Below, piece after piece: positions 52,475 to 60,372 of a DNA stretch of 64,000 bases. Positions within the stretch are counted from its first letter, which is position 1, and each line of letters opens with the position of its first letter. Where the stretch lies: positions 51,753 through 115,752 of the forward strand of contig NZ_JAYRCK010000017.1 of NCBI RefSeq assembly GCF_036409475.1. Direction: 5' to 3'. Source of the DNA: Scandinavium sp036409475. GTDB taxonomy: Bacteria > Pseudomonadota > Gammaproteobacteria > Enterobacterales > Enterobacteriaceae. The notes beneath the pieces were generated by a model. It saw only the letters and a program-made list of their open reading frames with translations, had not been told where the DNA came from and did no database searches. A program made the translations under genes and the position numbers.

Positions 52475-54230
52475 GATCCATTCGCCCGCCGAAGCTGCTA
52501 GCCAGCGAGCTTTGGAATCTATGTATGCTTGCCTCAGTGAAGGACGAAGCTTCCGGCTGGAAGCTGGCGCTGGTGCGGGTGCGGGTGCGGGTGCGGGTGC
52601 GGGTGCGGGTAAAACATATTCCCTTATTAAGGCACTTCGATTCTTGATTGAGCGAAATAAGGATTTATTTGAAAAACATAGCCAGCAAATTGCCTGCATT
52701 ACCTTTACTAACGTGGCGAAGGATGAAATCGTCGCGCGAACAGATCGAAGCCCCATCGTTTTTTGTGATACCAATCATGCGTTCTGTTGGTCGTTAATCA
52801 GTAGCTTTCAAAAACCGTTGAGAGAACTGATTGAAGCAATGCCAGAGTGGAGAGAAAAGCTCGAAGAGGCTGGTGGAAGCCTTGGTAATCGTAGTGTTGA
52901 GTATAATCTTGGACATCGCTCCATCCGCGACCATCGTATAACGATTCATCATGACGATGTCCTTTCTTTAACTATCTCACTCATGGAACACGATAAGTTC
53001 CGCAAAGTGATTACAGAACGCTTCCCGATCATTCTGGTCGATGAGTACCAGGACACAGACAAAGACTGGATTGAGGCAATTAAAAGACATTTTCTTGGGC
53101 AAACTGGAGCTCCTCTATTTGGTTTTTTCGGCGACCATTGGCAAAAAATCTATGGTGGTGGATGTGGTAAACTGGAACATCCAGATGTGGTTGAGATAGG
53201 TAAGGAGGCCAATTTTCGTTCGGATAAGACAATTGTCGATGCCCTCAATCTCATGAGGCCTGAGCTACCGCAGTGTGTCAAAGACCCCGAAGCTGAAGGT
53301 CAGGTACGGGTTTTCCATACAAACAATTGGCAAGGGGTACGTCAAAAAGGTTTGCACTGGGGTGGAGATCTCCCTTTAGCAGAAGGGCAAGCTACTCTGG
53401 AACGTGTCAAAGAAACGTTGCAACAAGATGGTTGGGATTTCTCTCCCGCACATACCAAAATTCTCATGCTGACTCATCGACTTTTAGCCAATCAGCAAGG
53501 TTACTCAAATATAGTAGCAACGTTTCGATATAACGAATCTTTTACGAAAAAAGAAAACGAGCATATAGCCTTCTTTATCGACAAGCTTGAACCTGCCTGC
53601 GACGCCTTTGAGGCTCGTAAATATGGTGCGATGTTTGAAGTTTTTGGTGGCGCTACACCACAATTACGTAGCCATTCAGATAAGGAAAGTTGGCACAATG
53701 CAATGATGCAGTTACTTGCTATACGCGAAACAGGAACTATCGGTGAAGTGGTTGAATTCTTGCGTACTCATCGTAAGCCCAGACTTCCTGATAATGTTGA
53801 AAAACACGAGCAGGAATTACTCAATTATGACAGGACTGCTGGTGCGGAAATACCCCGAAGGCTAAAAGAACTGGAAAAATTGAAAGATATTCCCTATTCC
53901 GAAGTAAAGTCACTTCGCCGTTATCTTGATGGTCATTCCCCTTTTGAGACTAAACATGGTGTGAAAGGTGCTGAATTTGAAAATGTCTTGGTAGTTGTTG
54001 GACGAGGGTGGAACCAATATAACTTTGGTGAAATGTTGGGCTTTGCTGGAGAGCAAATGCTCCCAGCAGGAAAAGAAGATTCATTTGAGCGTAACCGAAA
54101 TTTGTTTTACGTTGCCTGCTCCAGACCTCAAAAGCGCCTTGCAATCTTGTTTACACAAGCTTTGTCTCCTGAGGCACTTACAACACTTGGGAATTGGTTC
54201 GGAGCTGATACTATTGTGCCTGCACCATAA
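52467..54230 (+). CDS. UvrD/Rep-type helicase, GajB-like, with expanded P-loop
   Basis: A 587-aa superfamily 1A helicase. Motifs: Walker A at residues 33-50 (eight Ala-Gly pairs then KT), Ia ITFTNVAKDEI, II ILVDEYQDTD, III FGFFGDHWQKIY, IV NFRSDKTIVDAL, V GVKGAEFENVLVV and VI NLFYVACSRPQKRL. Everything except the P-loop looks functional. A normal P-loop of this type has about three Ala-Gly pairs (AGAGAGKT); here ten extra residues from a hexamer repeat sit between the first strand and the ATP-binding turn. ATG 52467 has GGAG upstream; a TTG further 5' is unlikely. With the OLD nuclease it forms a Gabija-like pair. Confidence 0.87.
   Translation: MSEIHSPAEAASQRALESMYACLSEGRSFRLEAGAGAGAGAGAGAGAGKTYSLIKALRFLIERNKDLFEKHSQQIACITFTNVAKDEIVARTDRSPIVFCDTNHAFCWSLISSFQKPLRELIEAMPEWREKLEEAGGSLGNRSVEYNLGHRSIRDHRITIHHDDVLSLTISLMEHDKFRKVITERFPIILVDEYQDTDKDWIEAIKRHFLGQTGAPLFGFFGDHWQKIYGGGCGKLEHPDVVEIGKEANFRSDKTIVDALNLMRPELPQCVKDPEAEGQVRVFHTNNWQGVRQKGLHWGGDLPLAEGQATLERVKETLQQDGWDFSPAHTKILMLTHRLLANQQGYSNIVATFRYNESFTKKENEHIAFFIDKLEPACDAFEARKYGAMFEVFGGATPQLRSHSDKESWHNAMMQLLAIRETGTIGEVVEFLRTHRKPRLPDNVEKHEQELLNYDRTAGAEIPRRLKELEKLKDIPYSEVKSLRRYLDGHSPFETKHGVKGAEFENVLVVVGRGWNQYNFGEMLGFAGEQMLPAGKEDSFERNRNLFYVACSRPQKRLAILFTQALSPEALTTLGNWFGADTIVPAP
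52566..52610 (+). repeat. GGTGCG hexamer tandem repeat in the helicase Walker A
   Basis: Six perfect GGTGCG units (52572-52607) plus a half unit GGT, preceded by one diverged copy GGCGCT, encode alternating Gly-Ala. Unit length is a multiple of three, so gain or loss of units keeps the frame and alters only P-loop length. Confidence 0.96.
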
Positions 54231-54562
54231 TTAGCGCGGTTTGCTGGTGTTCAATTGGCTAAAGTCAGCGCCTAAATATGTCATTAGTCCCGTAGTGAAA
54301 TGGTGGTCATTCTGGTGGTCTTGACAGGAAGCAGATTTAGATTTAGCTTGTTATTCAGCCAGTTATTGGCAAAGGCGATCCCAGTCAGAGGAGCCAAATT
54401 CTAGTCCTGAGACATCTCTATGAGTCTCAAGATTGTTAAAAAACAAGAACTTATCTTTACCCGGCTATCTCGTAAGAGGTTGCCGGTTTTTTTGACATCC
54501 ATAGTTTTTGGGGGCCTAATCAGGGGCCTCACGGTTCGGTGAGCAAACGGAGCCCCCACGCT
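54231..54562. other. Island junction between the defence cassette and the integrase
   Basis: This 332-bp gap holds the right-hand att repeat and, further on, a hairpin ACCCGGC..GCCGG followed by seven T (about 54459-54493), a tRNA-style terminator. This is the leader normally found between a tRNA and a P4-type integrase. I see no gene in it. Confidence 0.65.
54381..54400 (+). repeat. attR: second copy of the tRNA-Asn 3' end
   Basis: An exact 20-bp match to 42622-42641, beginning CCAGTCAGAGG and including GAGGAGCCA. Bases on either side differ. It marks the right end of the defence cassette and the left end of the element carrying the integrase. Confidence 0.88.
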
Positions 54563-55829
54563 ATGGCATTAACAGACACCGCTATTCGCAAGACTAAACC
54601 CGCCGACAAACCTTTCAAAATGACAGACAGTTCTGGACTGTACCTGTTGATCAAACCCAATGGCTCAAAATTCTGGTATATGAAGTACCGCATCGATGGC
54701 AAAGAGAAAAAACTGGCCTTTGGCCCCTACCTACCCAGAGATCTCGCTGTTGCAGGCTCGTCGCCTGCGCGAAGCGGCACGCAATAACATTCATACAGGT
54801 GTCGATCCGGCGGCTGTGAAGCAAACGGAGAAACAGAAGAGGAAAAATGGGCAGACGTTCAGCCAGATCGCCACTAACTGGCATGGTGAGCACAAACGCG
54901 GGTCTGAGCATTACGCAAAAACCGTTATGCGCAGGCTGGAGATGTATGTTTTCCCGGATATCGGGAATCACCTGATCGATCAAATCGAAACGGAGGATTT
55001 GCTGTTCACGCTGCGCAAGGTGGAGAGCAAAGGTTTTCTGGAGATCACCGCCCGGCTGAAAAACTATGTCACCGACATCATGCACTACGCGATGAAAAAG
55101 CAGTTGCTCAAAGCGAACCCGGCGCTGTATCTGGACGGTGAATTTACTGCGCCAGAAACGAATCACTACCCGGCCCTGTCGCTGGACAAATTGCCTGAGC
55201 TTTTATCCCGGACGGATAGCTACTGCAGCAGGCTGCTGACGAAGTATGCCCTTAAATTGTCGCTGATGTTTTTTGTGCGTTCCAGCGAGTTACGTTTTGC
55301 CCGCTGGAGTGAAATCGACTGGCAGCAAAAGCTGTGGGTGATCCCGGAAGAACGTGAGCAGATCGAAAACGTGCGCTTCTCTTACCGGGGTTCGAAAATG
55401 AAAATTCAGCATATTGTGCCGCTGTCGGAGCAGGTGATTGAGATCCTCAAACAGATCGATGCCTTCTCCGGGCATCTGGCCTTTATCTTTCCCGGTGAGT
55501 ACGACCAGGACAAGTGCATGAGCGACAACACCGTAAATAAGGCATTGCGGGTGATGGGCTACGACACCAAAAAAGACGTCTGCGGACACGGCTTCCGGGC
55601 GATGGCGTGTAGTGCGCTGAGTGAGTCGGGATTATGGAGCAAAGAAGCGATTGAAAAACAAATGAGCCACCAGGAAAGAAACAGCGTCCGTGCTGCCTAT
55701 ATTCACAAGGCCGAATATCTGGAGGAGCGGATCGAGATGATGCAGTGGTGGTCTGATTATCTTGATGCAAATAATGACGGATATGTGTCGGCTTACCAGT
55801 ATGCCCGCCGCCTGAAAAAAGTGTCTTAA
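54563..55829 (+). pseudogene. P4-family tyrosine integrase, frameshifted
   Basis: Two frames together encode a P4-like integrase of about 420 aa. The N-terminal part reads MALTDTAIRKTKPADKPFK to KEKKLAFGPY, then breaks. A tandem duplication of CTAC (54727-54730 and 54731-54734) causes it, since removing one copy restores FGPYPEISLLQARRLREA. The catalytic domain is intact: Arg in FVRSSELRFARW, HGFRAMA, MSHQERNSVRAAY and tyrosine in the KAEYLEERIEMMQWW region. It sits immediately after attR, the usual place for an integrase of an Asn-tRNA island. Confidence 0.88.
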
Positions 55830-55974
55830 TAAAGTATTATGCTCCTGAGTTAATACATAAGCACTTCTCCCTTTTGCCCTGAACAGGAGCAAAGGGGCTT
55901 CCATTTATAACTCATATTTTTATTGAGTTTTCTGTTCCTGAGCGTATGATCAGATAAAATAACTGGAGGTTGTT

Positions 55975-56610
55975 ATGTGCGAACATATATTAAGAGACAT
56001 TCCTCATAGTAATGAACCCATTCTGAGAAATGATCAGAAACAATCAGTATTAATCGAATTAACTTCTAAGTCTGATACTGAATTATTCAGATCACTCACG
56101 CCTGGCGAGATAAAACTTGCAAAAAGTGTGTTTCAAAACGCCATAAACTACGATCGGGTAAAAATATACTGTGGTAGCAACCAATCCAGATCACAATCAA
56201 AAGCTATTACAAATACTCAAAACGGAGAAGTCCTTCTAAGTATAAACGAATACAGAACTGATTTTTCTTCTGGTTATACCAGTTATCGTGATTCAGTCAA
56301 ATATCCTCATTTATTTATTTTTGCCATGACCTTTGTCTGGCAATATTATCGTCATGATTCCTCTTTTCATGATAGTACGTATGCATCATCATGTTGGTGT
56401 ACATATGATTTTGATAAACCCTATTTTATTTTTTATACAATGGAGCAACAGGCGGCAATTGTTGCTGATTACTGGGTTCTTAACCAATATGATCTTACGG
56501 AATATGAAGATTTAAGCGGTTATCAGAAATATGAAAAATTTAAGATTAATATGAGAATGGAACTATTGGGGAAATATGAATCCATTTTAAGTATGCATAT
56601 TATTATATAA
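55975..56610 (+). CDS. Zincin-like Rhs/Vgr-associated protein with lost HExxH
   Basis: A 211-aa protein resembling short proteins often annotated as Rhs- or Vgr-related (LTPGEIKLAKSVF, INYDRVKIYCGS, TMEQQAAIVADYW). From memory the family reads HLFIHEMTHVWQY at its metal site; here it reads HLFIFAMTFVWQY, so both histidines and the glutamate of HExxH are gone. The rest of the fold appears kept and the frame is open. It has a good ribosome site (CTGGAGG). It may be an inactive toxin relative kept as an antidote or decoy, or simply decaying. Confidence 0.6.
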   Translation: MCEHILRDIPHSNEPILRNDQKQSVLIELTSKSDTELFRSLTPGEIKLAKSVFQNAINYDRVKIYCGSNQSRSQSKAITNTQNGEVLLSINEYRTDFSSGYTSYRDSVKYPHLFIFAMTFVWQYYRHDSSFHDSTYASSCWCTYDFDKPYFIFYTMEQQAAIVADYWVLNQYDLTEYEDLSGYQKYEKFKINMRMELLGKYESILSMHIII

Positions 56611-56678
56611 CCCATTTTGTCCAATAACAATTGGTCAACATTTTACATGACTGAATGATATTTTTTGATAAAGCCCTT

Positions 56679-57362
56679 TCACGGACATAAATATCCAGCG
56701 TCTCGAATCCAATCAGAGTTTTGCTCTACAACAGAGCAGCAATTGGGAATATATGGAATAATTTCGGCTTGTTTTTTTTGTATTGCATACTTACAAACAT
56801 AACCCTCTTTTTTACCGGATGCTGTTAATGAAGCGTCAGCGTCATGCCTGAGCAATAGTTTTGCGAACTCAATATTATTCTTCCAAATAGCTGTAATCAA
56901 TGCCGTATCGGCTGGGGCGGTAGCCAGTGCATTCACATCAGATCCATGTGAAATTAAAAATTCAGCTATTTTTCGATGTTTTTCCGTACCATAATAACTG
57001 GCGACAATTAATGGGGTCTCTTTATATTCTCCTACGGTACTATTGACATCTGTCTTAGCCGTCAGGACCAAAAAATAAACTGCCTCACTATTCGCCCTCC
57101 CTACAGCTAAATTTAAAGCCTCATTTCTATCTGGCAATGTAATTGTTTTACATTGCTCAATATCATCAGAACTACAGCGTGTACTATTCAAACATTTATC
57201 ACAAAAAAACCATCTATCTTTCAATGCATTTATCGTTGACGGAAAACTGGCTACTGAACTCAGTGATAGATTCTTTTCATACGCAAATGAATCGTATGAG
57301 TAGATGATTACTGCAAATAGTGAAGATATCAATGATAGTATACTTCTATTTATAATTACCAT
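56679..57362 (-). CDS. Exported ankyrin-repeat protein, candidate immunity protein
   Basis: A 227-aa protein with a signal-like N-terminus (SILSLISSLFAVIIYSYDSFA) and two to three ankyrin repeats at about residues 100-190 (ETPLIVASYYGTEKHRKIAEFLISHGSDVN; ALITAIWKNNIEFAKLLLRHDADA). Several cysteines near both ends suggest periplasmic disulfides. Ankyrin proteins are frequent immunity partners in Rhs arrays. It is the last minus-strand gene of the array. Confidence 0.7.
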   Translation of the reverse strand: MVIINRSILSLISSLFAVIIYSYDSFAYEKNLSLSSVASFPSTINALKDRWFFCDKCLNSTRCSSDDIEQCKTITLPDRNEALNLAVGRANSEAVYFLVLTAKTDVNSTVGEYKETPLIVASYYGTEKHRKIAEFLISHGSDVNALATAPADTALITAIWKNNIEFAKLLLRHDADASLTASGKKEGYVCKYAIQKKQAEIIPYIPNCCSVVEQNSDWIRDAGYLCP

Positions 57363-57413
57363 TATTGCCCCTCATTCCTGCTTCTTTTTGCGCAGCATTG
57401 TATACATCACTTC

Positions 57414-57743
57414 CTATATTCTCATTTTCCTGATAATTTTATCCATTAACAGAAACCATTGAATATATCCGCCAAGTAAAAAAACAAACCATATAACCGT
57501 TATTGCAACATACTTATTGTCAATATTAGCACCAATGATAAAATCAACAAGAAACAATACGACAGCAGAAGCCATCCCTGTAGGAAATGATATCAATATC
57601 ATCCCATATGCCATTACACTTATTAACTCACTAATGTCATGCATTGAATGCAATTGTGAAAGTCTATGCAACGAAAAACACAATATTAGAACAGACAGGC
57701 TCAGCCATATTATTTTTACAGAATAAACAAAACAATTCATCAT
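57414..57743 (-). CDS. Small membrane protein, candidate immunity protein
   Basis: A 109-aa protein with about three membrane helices (IIWLSLSVLILCFSL; VMAYGMILISFPTGM...VLFLVDFII; VAITVIWFVFLLGGYIQWF). Its start overlaps the stop of the preceding Rhs toxin fragment by 4 bp (ATGA). That spacing is typical of toxin-immunity pairs; a membrane immunity protein suggests the toxin acts in the periplasm or membrane. Confidence 0.7.
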   Translation of the reverse strand: MMNCFVYSVKIIWLSLSVLILCFSLHRLSQLHSMHDISELISVMAYGMILISFPTGMASAVVLFLVDFIIGANIDNKYVAITVIWFVFLLGGYIQWFLLMDKIIRKMRI

Positions 57744-58549
57744 ATCACCCCCGTCAGCATAAATCTAATTAGCCGTCCGAAATCATTGCCAGAGCATTTC
57801 ATTCTACATGATTTCAAGGCATCATCAGACCAATCTTGGCAGTTTTTAAATAGCCCTAAATTTATTGAAATTGGGATATCTGGTAACACAGTGTAACGAG
57901 GTCTAATTCCTTTGAATTTTTCTTTTAAGCAATTTTCAATGCAACTGTTATCTGGTTCGACAGAATCACATCGCCCTCCACTTTCTTTTGTGTCATTGCT
58001 TGCTTTTCCGGCCCCCCATAGCCCATCAGTTGCATGCTCTCCTCTCTGATCTTGCCCTCCACAAATATCCCTCCCCTTACCATCTGAAACACAAAGATAT
58101 TGATGGTAAAATGGATTCCCCCATATATCTGGCCCACTCTTTTCACCAGTCCCTCCCAATGAATGCAGTGGTTTTATACATTTAACGGTTTCTAGCCCTA
58201 AAGGATCGGAATGATACACTGGATTGAGTGGATAGGAATAAAGATTTAATCCACCCCGCAACCCAATCGGATCCTGCGTGATATACCGCCCCTGTTCAGG
58301 GTCAAAATATCTGTGACGATTATAATACAGCCCCGACTCTTTATCATACTGCTGTCCCGGCAACCGGATAAGCTGTTGCAGATTATCGGGATTATCCTCC
58401 CGCAGCATATTCCCCCATTCATCAAACTCTGCGCTCCATGCGATCCCGCCACGAACATCAATTAACGCCAGCGGCAACCCCCGGTGGTCGCAGTGGTACA
58501 GGTGGATTTTCCTTACCGGCGTGTACTCCGGCTCCATCTGGTTTTTCAT
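57740..58549 (-). CDS. Orphan Rhs core tip with Cys-rich C-terminal toxin
   Basis: A 269-aa fragment that begins inside the Rhs core (MKNQMEPEYTPVRKIHLYHCD), crosses the repeat region (YNRHRYFDPEQGRYITQDPIG) and the self-cleavage site ending DPLGLE, then carries a distinct toxin of about 145 aa. The toxin is Cys-rich with FYHQYLCVSDG and CQDWSDDALKSC; the His and NCQ(D)W pattern is suggestive of a papain-like hydrolase, which is inference. It lacks the N-terminal delivery parts, so it is an orphan module. It overlaps its candidate immunity gene by 4 bp. Confidence 0.8.
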   Translation of the reverse strand: MKNQMEPEYTPVRKIHLYHCDHRGLPLALIDVRGGIAWSAEFDEWGNMLREDNPDNLQQLIRLPGQQYDKESGLYYNRHRYFDPEQGRYITQDPIGLRGGLNLYSYPLNPVYHSDPLGLETVKCIKPLHSLGGTGEKSGPDIWGNPFYHQYLCVSDGKGRDICGGQDQRGEHATDGLWGAGKASNDTKESGGRCDSVEPDNSCIENCLKEKFKGIRPRYTVLPDIPISINLGLFKNCQDWSDDALKSCRMKCSGNDFGRLIRFMLTGVI

Positions 58550-58554
58550 CTGCT
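58250..58554 (-). repeat. Rhs core-tip repeat, copy A
   Basis: The stretch 58262-58554 is, base for base as I read it, the same as 63708-64000. It encodes the Rhs core end before the toxin switch point. Confidence 0.9.
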
Positions 58555-58977
58555 TTTAATATTTTCCTTCTTTATGGCATTAATATCATCATATACTATT
58601 TTTTTTATTTTATAGACGCCACTCTCCTTTTCTAAAATAAAGAATTCATCTATATTATATTCTTCATATGTTGAATTATATGTCAATTCTATTTTTTCGT
58701 TTCCAATCAGTGATTTAACTTGATTGCTTTTTTTTAATGTACTGCCGTCATATGCCCCTATTATATTATAGGTCTGACTCATAAATTTAACGTAACTACT
58801 TTTTGGCATTGAGTTCCTGAATTCATTTGTTAACATAGCATCATAAATTCCATTAAATTCTTTTGTGTTATACATTGAATGAAACCGAGCCACTTCAGTT
58901 ACGGCATCATTTACATCATGATTATCACACCCTGCAAAAAAGACAGTCATTATAAGAATAATGATTTTAATTTTCAT
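58546..58977 (-). CDS. Lipoprotein, candidate immunity protein
   Basis: A 143-aa lipoprotein: leader IIILIMTVFFAGC with lipobox, then a DUF4019/DUF3887-like small domain (EVARFHSMYNTKEFNGIYDAMLTNEFRNSMPKSSYVKFM). Family placement is tentative. It follows the Rhs fragment 58986-59894 by 8 bp and is its likely immunity partner, acting in the periplasm. Confidence 0.7.
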   Translation of the reverse strand: MKIKIIILIMTVFFAGCDNHDVNDAVTEVARFHSMYNTKEFNGIYDAMLTNEFRNSMPKSSYVKFMSQTYNIIGAYDGSTLKKSNQVKSLIGNEKIELTYNSTYEEYNIDEFFILEKESGVYKIKKIVYDDINAIKKENIKSR

Positions 58978-58985
58978 AAGAATCT

Positions 58986-59894
58986 CTAATTAACTATACA
59001 ACGAGTATATTGCTGGCAAGTAAGCGCACCTGCAAACTCTCCACCACCCAATCCTCCAGCAGCTGTTGCCGACCAATGCAAAGGATCATTCTTACCATTC
59101 ATCTCAACTAAACCCGTAGCAGAACCATTAAGTAAGAATCCAACATCAGTTGTTGCACCACTACTATATGACACTCCAGAACCAAGCGGTGCATTACTGA
59201 CTGTACCAGAAATAGATGCAGCACCGGAAGCTCCAGCCCCAACACCTTGACATGCCATAATATATGCACACAGATCTAATCCCTTATCACCATTCCCGGT
59301 AAGAATGCCAAGTGCAATACTACCACCAGTGATCCCATAGGCTGCAACACCGACATCAAAAGAAGAAGAAAATATAAGTGGAGAATAGTAAGGACCTGTG
59401 GCTGCATCTATTGCAGCCGCCCCATCTTCATACGACATTTTACCTTCAGATACGGCATTTACGGCGGCGCCAACCTCATTTCCCCATGGGGTGTTATAAC
59501 CTGGAAAATCTATCTTATCTAATCCAGGAGGGTCTATTTTCATAATCGAATCCAAGGGATATTTATATAGATTCCATCCTCCTTTCTGCCCAATCAGATC
59601 CTGCGTGATATACCGCCCCTGTTCAGGGTCAAAATATCTGTACCGATTATAATACAGCCCCGACTCTTTATCATACTGCTGTCCCGGCAGACGGATAAGC
59701 TGTTGCAGATTGTCGGGATTATCCTCCCGCAGCATATTCCCCCATTCATCAAACTCTGCGCTCCACGCAATCCCACCGGTAATATTGGTTAGCGCCAGCG
59801 GTAGCCCTTGGTGGTCACAGTGATAAAAATTCTCACACCAGCCAAGATTTCTACACGCAATACTGTTGTATTTAACACATTCATCCAATTTCAT
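58986..59894 (-). CDS. Orphan Rhs core tip with Gly/Ala-rich toxin, degenerate cleavage site
   Basis: A 302-aa fragment. After an unrelated 22-residue start it joins the Rhs core at FYHCDHQGLPLAL, then reads ITQDLIGQKGGWNLY and IDPPGLD. Both conserved motifs around the autoproteolysis site (DPIGL and DPLGL in the sister copies) are altered. The C-terminal 170 residues are Gly/Ala/Ser-rich with hydrophobic stretches (GVAAYGITGGSIALGILTG; GVGAGASGAASISG), compatible with a membrane-active toxin, but no family is recognised. Confidence 0.7.
   Translation of the reverse strand: MKLDECVKYNSIACRNLGWCENFYHCDHQGLPLALTNITGGIAWSAEFDEWGNMLREDNPDNLQQLIRLPGQQYDKESGLYYNRYRYFDPEQGRYITQDLIGQKGGWNLYKYPLDSIMKIDPPGLDKIDFPGYNTPWGNEVGAAVNAVSEGKMSYEDGAAAIDAATGPYYSPLIFSSSFDVGVAAYGITGGSIALGILTGNGDKGLDLCAYIMACQGVGAGASGAASISGTVSNAPLGSGVSYSSGATTDVGFLLNGSATGLVEMNGKNDPLHWSATAAGGLGGGEFAGALTCQQYTRCIVN
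59575..59826 (-). repeat. Rhs core-tip repeat, copy B (shorter)
   Basis: A diverged copy of the same core-tip DNA, truncated upstream at about 59826, where the sequence switches to the unrelated start of the orphan frame. Confidence 0.85.
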
Positions 59895-60372
59895 TCATTA
59901 ATATAGCACCATTCAATATTGGATCAAAACCATTAGGCCATTGTGTGTCTTTATCAAATAACGCCCTTGAAAATATAACTCCATTATATTTTTCAAACGA
60001 TAGATTGGCACCGCATAAATTAGCATCAGAAAAATTACACCAATTCACATTAGCAGCGCTAAAATCAGAGTTAATTAAGATGGAATATTGAAACTCAGCA
60101 CTTATTGCTTTTGATTTTCTAAAATCACACCCACTCATATCTGAATTTTTAAGGAAAGCATTCATTAATGAAGAATTATAAAAAACAGCATTTTTTGCTG
60201 ACGTATTTTCTATGCTTGCATTTCTTAAGTGCGCATCCTTAAATATTGTTCCATCCAAGCAAAAGTCATCTAATATGGCTCGATGTAAGTTCATTCCACT
60301 AAAATCAAACCCAGATAGAGTTGTGGCATTAATGTCCAAAAAATCATCATTTTCAAAATTAATTCTGATCAT
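59881..60372 (-). CDS. Pentapeptide-repeat protein, candidate immunity protein
   Basis: A 163-aa protein made of pentapeptide repeats of the A(D/N)LxX type (FSGMNLHRAILDDFCLDGTIFKDAHLRNASIENTSAKNAVF and onward), predicted to form a right-handed beta helix. Its ATG overlaps the upstream toxin stop by 4 bp, and its end overlaps the next orphan Rhs frame by 14 bp. It is the likely antidote of the ParB-like toxin. Confidence 0.82.
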   Translation of the reverse strand: MIRINFENDDFLDINATTLSGFDFSGMNLHRAILDDFCLDGTIFKDAHLRNASIENTSAKNAVFYNSSLMNAFLKNSDMSGCDFRKSKAISAEFQYSILINSDFSAANVNWCNFSDANLCGANLSFEKYNGVIFSRALFDKDTQWPNGFDPILNGAILMNEIG

